This document shows positions 5,473-8,811 of a stretch of 8,811 bases of DNA, one piece after another. The translations under genes were made by a program, and so were the position numbers. Under the pieces are notes generated by a model, which saw only the letters and a program-made list of their open reading frames with translations, was not told the DNA's origin and searched no databases. Within the stretch, counting starts at the first letter, position 1. Each line of letters opens with the position of its first letter. Origin of the DNA: Oscillospiraceae bacterium (GTDB lineage: Bacteria; Bacillota; Clostridia; Oscillospirales; Ruminococcaceae); contig JAFUWP010000047.1 of the NCBI GenBank assembly GCA_017483405.1, forward strand, positions 1 through 8,811, read 5' to 3'.

Positions 5473-5498
5473 AAATCAGAAAGAAAGGAAGATTGTGA

Positions 5499-7235
5499 AT
5501 GAATATGCTGAAAAGACTGCTGGCCTGTCTGCGTGAATACAAATCGACCACGATTCTGACAATGTTTTTCATGCTCGGCGAAGCAGTTTTAGAAACATTT
5601 CTGCCGTTCCTGACGGCTCGGCTGGTGAATGAAATCCAGAATCAGGCGGCAATCAATGATGTTCTGCGGACTGGCATTCTGCTGACAATCATGGCGATTT
5701 TCTCCATGATGTGCGGCGGTTCAGCCGGATTTACGGCATCCAAGGCCGCGACAGGACTTTCCAAGAATCTCCGTCATGACATGTTCGAGAAAGTACAGAA
5801 CTATTCTTTCGAGAATATTGATAAATTTTCTTCTTCATCGCTTGTCACCAGAATGACAACGGATATTACTAATTTACAGATGGCTTTCATGATGACTATC
5901 CGCATGGGTCTGAGAAGTCCGCTGATGTTTATATTCTCTACGGTGATGGCCTTCTACATGGGCGGTAAGCTGGCGATGGCGTTTGTTGTTGTGATTCCGG
6001 TGCTCCTTGCCGGACTGTTGCTTATCGGGAAGAATGCACTGCCGGCATTCCGGAGAGTATTCAAGAAATATGACAAGCTGAATGAATCTATTGAAGAAAA
6101 TGTCCGCGGAATGCGCGTTGTCAAGGGCTTTTCCCGTGAAGAACATGAAAAGAAGAAATTCGACACCGCCGCCGAGGACATCCGTCAGGATTTCACTAAG
6201 GCAGAACAGATTATCGCTCTGAATACCCCCCTGATGCAAATCTGCATGTATTTCGATATGGTCTTTATTCTGCTGGTAGGCTCAAGAATGGCAATTGTCG
6301 ACCATTCTGTCGATATTGGTCAGATTTCCGCGATGATTACTTACGGCGTTCAGATTCTGATGTCACTGATGTTCTTATCTATGATTTATGTCATGGTGAC
6401 GATGTCTGCGGAATCTGTCAAGCGTATCTATGAAGTTCTCGAAGAAGAACCGACCCTCGTCAATCCGGAACAGGCACTTTCTCTTGTAACAGATGGTTCT
6501 GTTGATTTCGAGAATGTCAGCTTCAAATATTCCGAACAGGCGAAGAAATTCGCGCTTGCGGATATTAATCTGCATATCAAATCGGGGCAGACAGTCGGCA
6601 TCATCGGCGGTACGGGTTCGAGTAAATCCACATTGGTACAGCTCATCCCCAGACTGTATGACGTAACCGAAGGCACTATCCGTGTCGGGAATGTCGATGT
6701 CCGCAATTATGACCTGACAACTCTGAGAGATGCTGTCGCGATGGTGCTCCAGAAGAATGTGCTCTTTTCCGGTACGATTAAAGAGAATCTGAAATGGGGC
6801 AATGCCAATGCCACCGATGAAGAAATCGAAGAAGCCTGTCGGCTCGCACAGGCGGATGAATTCATTCAGACATTCCCTGACAAGTATGATACTCATATCG
6901 AACAGGGCGGTACAAATGTTTCCGGCGGTCAGAAACAGAGACTCTGCATTGCAAGAGCACTCCTCAAAAAACCGAAAATCCTGATTCTGGATGATTCCAC
7001 CAGCGCAGTCGATACCAAGACAGATGCCTTAATCCGTCAGGGATTTCGGGAATTCATCCCCGAAACGACTAAAATCATCATCGCGCAGAGAATTTCTTCT
7101 GTACAGGATGCTGACCAGATTATCGTACTCGATAACGGAAGTATCAGTGCAGTAGGCACACATGAAACACTGCTCGCGACAAATCAAATCTATCGCGAAG
7201 TGTATGAACAGCAGACTCACGGAGGTGAAGAATAA
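5499..7235 (+). CDS. ABC multidrug-type exporter half-transporter, degenerate NBD subunit
   Basis: A 578-residue membrane protein with one transmembrane domain (about 1-325, six helices) and one nucleotide-binding domain (about 340-578). NBD motifs: P-loop GGTGSSKST (370-378, with Ser375 where Gly is usual), Q-loop VLQKNVLFSG, signature NVSGGQKQR (from 473), Walker B ILILDDSTSAVD with Asp499 in place of the catalytic Glu, and switch position Gln530 (IIIAQRISS) in place of His. The Asp and Gln changes are those known from the degenerate-site subunit of heterodimeric exporters such as TM287 and BmrC, so this protein probably pairs with the product of the next gene. It would move hydrophobic compounds out of the cell; the substrate is unknown. 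AAAGGAAG lies 7 bases before the ATG. It overlaps the next gene by one base (TAATG), which indicates coupled translation. Confidence 0.93.
   Translation: MNMLKRLLACLREYKSTTILTMFFMLGEAVLETFLPFLTARLVNEIQNQAAINDVLRTGILLTIMAIFSMMCGGSAGFTASKAATGLSKNLRHDMFEKVQNYSFENIDKFSSSSLVTRMTTDITNLQMAFMMTIRMGLRSPLMFIFSTVMAFYMGGKLAMAFVVVIPVLLAGLLLIGKNALPAFRRVFKKYDKLNESIEENVRGMRVVKGFSREEHEKKKFDTAAEDIRQDFTKAEQIIALNTPLMQICMYFDMVFILLVGSRMAIVDHSVDIGQISAMITYGVQILMSLMFLSMIYVMVTMSAESVKRIYEVLEEEPTLVNPEQALSLVTDGSVDFENVSFKYSEQAKKFALADINLHIKSGQTVGIIGGTGSSKSTLVQLIPRLYDVTEGTIRVGNVDVRNYDLTTLRDAVAMVLQKNVLFSGTIKENLKWGNANATDEEIEEACRLAQADEFIQTFPDKYDTHIEQGGTNVSGGQKQRLCIARALLKKPKILILDDSTSAVDTKTDALIRQGFREFIPETTKIIIAQRISSVQDADQIIVLDNGSISAVGTHETLLATNQIYREVYEQQTHGGEE
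7221..7228 (+). promoter_or_regulatory. Ribosome binding site of the second ABC gene
   Basis: GGAGGTGA lies within the last codons of the first ABC gene, 6 bases before the ATG at 7235. This strong site and the TAATG overlap suggest the two half-transporters are made in similar amounts, as needed for a heterodimer. Confidence 0.8.
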
Positions 7236-8811
7236 TGCCGAAACAAATGCCTATGCAAAGACCTCAGATTAAAAAAGGCGTATTCTCGCGCCTTGTCAAG
7301 ATGCTGTTTTCGTTCTATCCGAAATTAGTCCCGATAACTATCGGATGCATTATCTTTTCTTCTGTTGCATCATCCATTCCGGATATGTATATCCAGAAAG
7401 TTATCAAAATCATCGTAGAAGCTCTCGAAAGCGGATGGGACTGGAGCAAGGCCAGTGAACAGATTGTTCCTATGATGATGTTTTTAATCATGCTGTATCT
7501 GATTTCCACAGTTGCGATTACGGTCTATTCCCAGCTGATGGCAGTCATCACACAGGGATTTCTCAATAAGATGCGTCAGGCTATGTTCAAGAAGATGCAG
7601 AATCTGCCTGTCCGCTATTTCGATACGCATAAGCACGGCGAAATCATGAGCTATTATACGAACGATATTGATACGCTCCGTCAGCTGATTTCTCAGGGTC
7701 TGCCGACTCTGCTCAGAGCCGGTACAGTCGTGATAGCCGTATTCTTCATCATGATGTATTATAGTTTCTGGCTGACTCTGCTCACGATTGCCGGCGTTAT
7801 CGCGATGATGTTCGTCTCTAAAGTGATGGGCGGCGGAAGTGCGAAATACTTCCTTCGTCAGCAGAAATCTATCGGCGATACCGAAGGTTATATTCAGGAA
7901 ATCATGAACGGACAGAAAGTTGTCAAAGTATTCAATCATGAAGATACCTGTCAGGAAGAATTTGACGAAATCAATGAACAGCTCTGTCATGACAGCTACA
8001 GAGCGAATGCTTATTCTAATACGTTAGGCCCTATTGTCATGAATATCGGTAATATTCTTTATGTACTGATTGCTGTTATCGGCGGTGTACTGGTGCTGAA
8101 TCATGTCAAGAATTACAGTTTTTCCGGTGCGGCACTGGATGTCAGCATTGTGGTCGCTTTCCTGAACATGACCAAACAATTCACCGGAAATGTGAATCAG
8201 GTAGCCCAGCAGATTAATGCTGTCGTGATGGCACTCGCCGGTGCGGACAGAATTTTCAGCCTGATGGATGAAGAACCCGAAACCGATGAAGGCTATGTAA
8301 AACTTGTCAATGCCGAAATCCTTCCGGACGGCACTGTCAAGGAAACCAAAAAGCATACCGGTCACTGGGCTTGGAAACATCCTCACAAGGCAGAAGGCAC
8401 TGTTACTTATACGGAATTACAGGGCGATGTGCGCATGTTTAATGTAGATTTTGCCTACGAAGAAGGAAAAACTGTTCTGCATGATGTTTCCGTTTATGCC
8501 AAACCTGGTCAGAAAATCGCCTTTGTCGGCGCAACCGGCGCAGGTAAGACAACTATCACAAATCTGATTAACCGATTCTATGATATTGCTGATGGTAAAA
8601 TCCGCTATGACGGCATTAATATCAATAAAATCAGAAAATCGGATTTGAGACGTTCCCTTGGCCTTGTTTTACAGGAAACGAATCTGTTTACCGGTTCGGT
8701 CATGGATAACATCCGTTACGGAAAACTTGACGCAACGGATGAAGAATGCATCGCCGCCGCAAAGCTCGCCGGTGCAGATGATTTCATCAGCCGTCTGCCG
8801 GAAGGCTATCA
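7235..8811 (+). CDS. ABC multidrug-type exporter half-transporter, partner subunit (3' end beyond window)
   Basis: 525 codons are visible and the frame is open at the right edge. A transmembrane domain with about six helices occupies residues 29-335. It contains the coupling-region motif FDTHKHGEIMSYYTNDIDTL (129-148), common in exporters. The NBD begins near 397, with P-loop GATGAGKTT (432-440) and Q-loop VLQETNLFTG (478-487). The P-loop is canonical, unlike that of the upstream subunit. The signature, Walker B and H-loop lie outside the window, so whether this subunit carries the catalytic Glu cannot be read here. Residues about 355-395 form a charged linker rich in His, Trp and Lys (KKHTGHWAWKHPHKAEG) between the two domains, longer than in most half-transporters. 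The gene is co-translated with the preceding ABC gene and is its likely heterodimer partner, similar to TM288 or BmrD. Export substrate unknown. Confidence 0.92.
   Translation, partial: MPKQMPMQRPQIKKGVFSRLVKMLFSFYPKLVPITIGCIIFSSVASSIPDMYIQKVIKIIVEALESGWDWSKASEQIVPMMMFLIMLYLISTVAITVYSQLMAVITQGFLNKMRQAMFKKMQNLPVRYFDTHKHGEIMSYYTNDIDTLRQLISQGLPTLLRAGTVVIAVFFIMMYYSFWLTLLTIAGVIAMMFVSKVMGGGSAKYFLRQQKSIGDTEGYIQEIMNGQKVVKVFNHEDTCQEEFDEINEQLCHDSYRANAYSNTLGPIVMNIGNILYVLIAVIGGVLVLNHVKNYSFSGAALDVSIVVAFLNMTKQFTGNVNQVAQQINAVVMALAGADRIFSLMDEEPETDEGYVKLVNAEILPDGTVKETKKHTGHWAWKHPHKAEGTVTYTELQGDVRMFNVDFAYEEGKTVLHDVSVYAKPGQKIAFVGATGAGKTTITNLINRFYDIADGKIRYDGININKIRKSDLRRSLGLVLQETNLFTGSVMDNIRYGKLDATDEECIAAAKLAGADDFISRLPEGY

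Noticed and set aside
6375..6896. 173-codon minus-strand frame within the first ABC gene
   Set aside because: Antisense shadow of the nucleotide-binding domain; the sense frame carries all ABC motifs.
7484..7990. 168-codon open frame on the minus strand opposite the second ABC gene
   Set aside because: It lies wholly within the clearly coding ABC transmembrane domain and has no family features.

Overview
The window reads as a chromosomal segment of a low-to-mid GC Gram-positive anaerobe, most likely a gut or rumen Clostridia of the Ruminococcus/Oscillospiraceae type. The evidence is strong AGGAGG-type ribosome binding sites, near-consensus sigma-A promoters with 17-base spacers, a Firmicutes-style BirA operator, cytoplasmic LRR_5/BspA-like proteins, and protein sequences that look clostridial. 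The genus is inference. I see no RNA genes, insertion sequences, CRISPR arrays or phage genes.

Left part, minus strand (1-2977): bioY (biotin ECF S component) starts at 2867 and overlaps a DUF1284-type cysteine-rich gene by 14 bases. bioY has a near-perfect promoter whose -35 box lies inside a BirA-type palindrome. Downstream are two paralogous leucine-rich-repeat genes, 905-1837 and one starting at 890 that runs off the left edge. They lie close behind the DUF1284 gene but have their own strong promoter inside its last codons, with an AT-rich dyad around the predicted start of transcription.

Middle part, plus strand (2998-4856): a divergent sigma-A promoter drives a PheB-like ACT-domain protein and then hom (homoserine dehydrogenase), ending at a clear intrinsic terminator. 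This is an aspartate-family amino-acid unit, and the small ACT protein is probably a regulatory partner.

Right part, plus strand (4886-8811): a promoter whose -10 box lies in a short palindrome drives a MarR-family regulator and two ABC half-transporters (spacing 26 bases, then a TAATG overlap). The first half-transporter has a degenerate nucleotide-binding domain (Asp for the catalytic Glu, Gln for the switch His, Ser in the P-loop). The second has a canonical P-loop but is cut by the window edge before its Walker B. The pair fits a TM287/288- or BmrCD-like heterodimeric exporter under local MarR control.

The window is mostly ordinary housekeeping and transport content. The most interesting points are the probable biotin-regulon link of DUF1284, the unnamed C-terminal module shared by the LRR paralogs, and the layered control elements in the three promoter regions.
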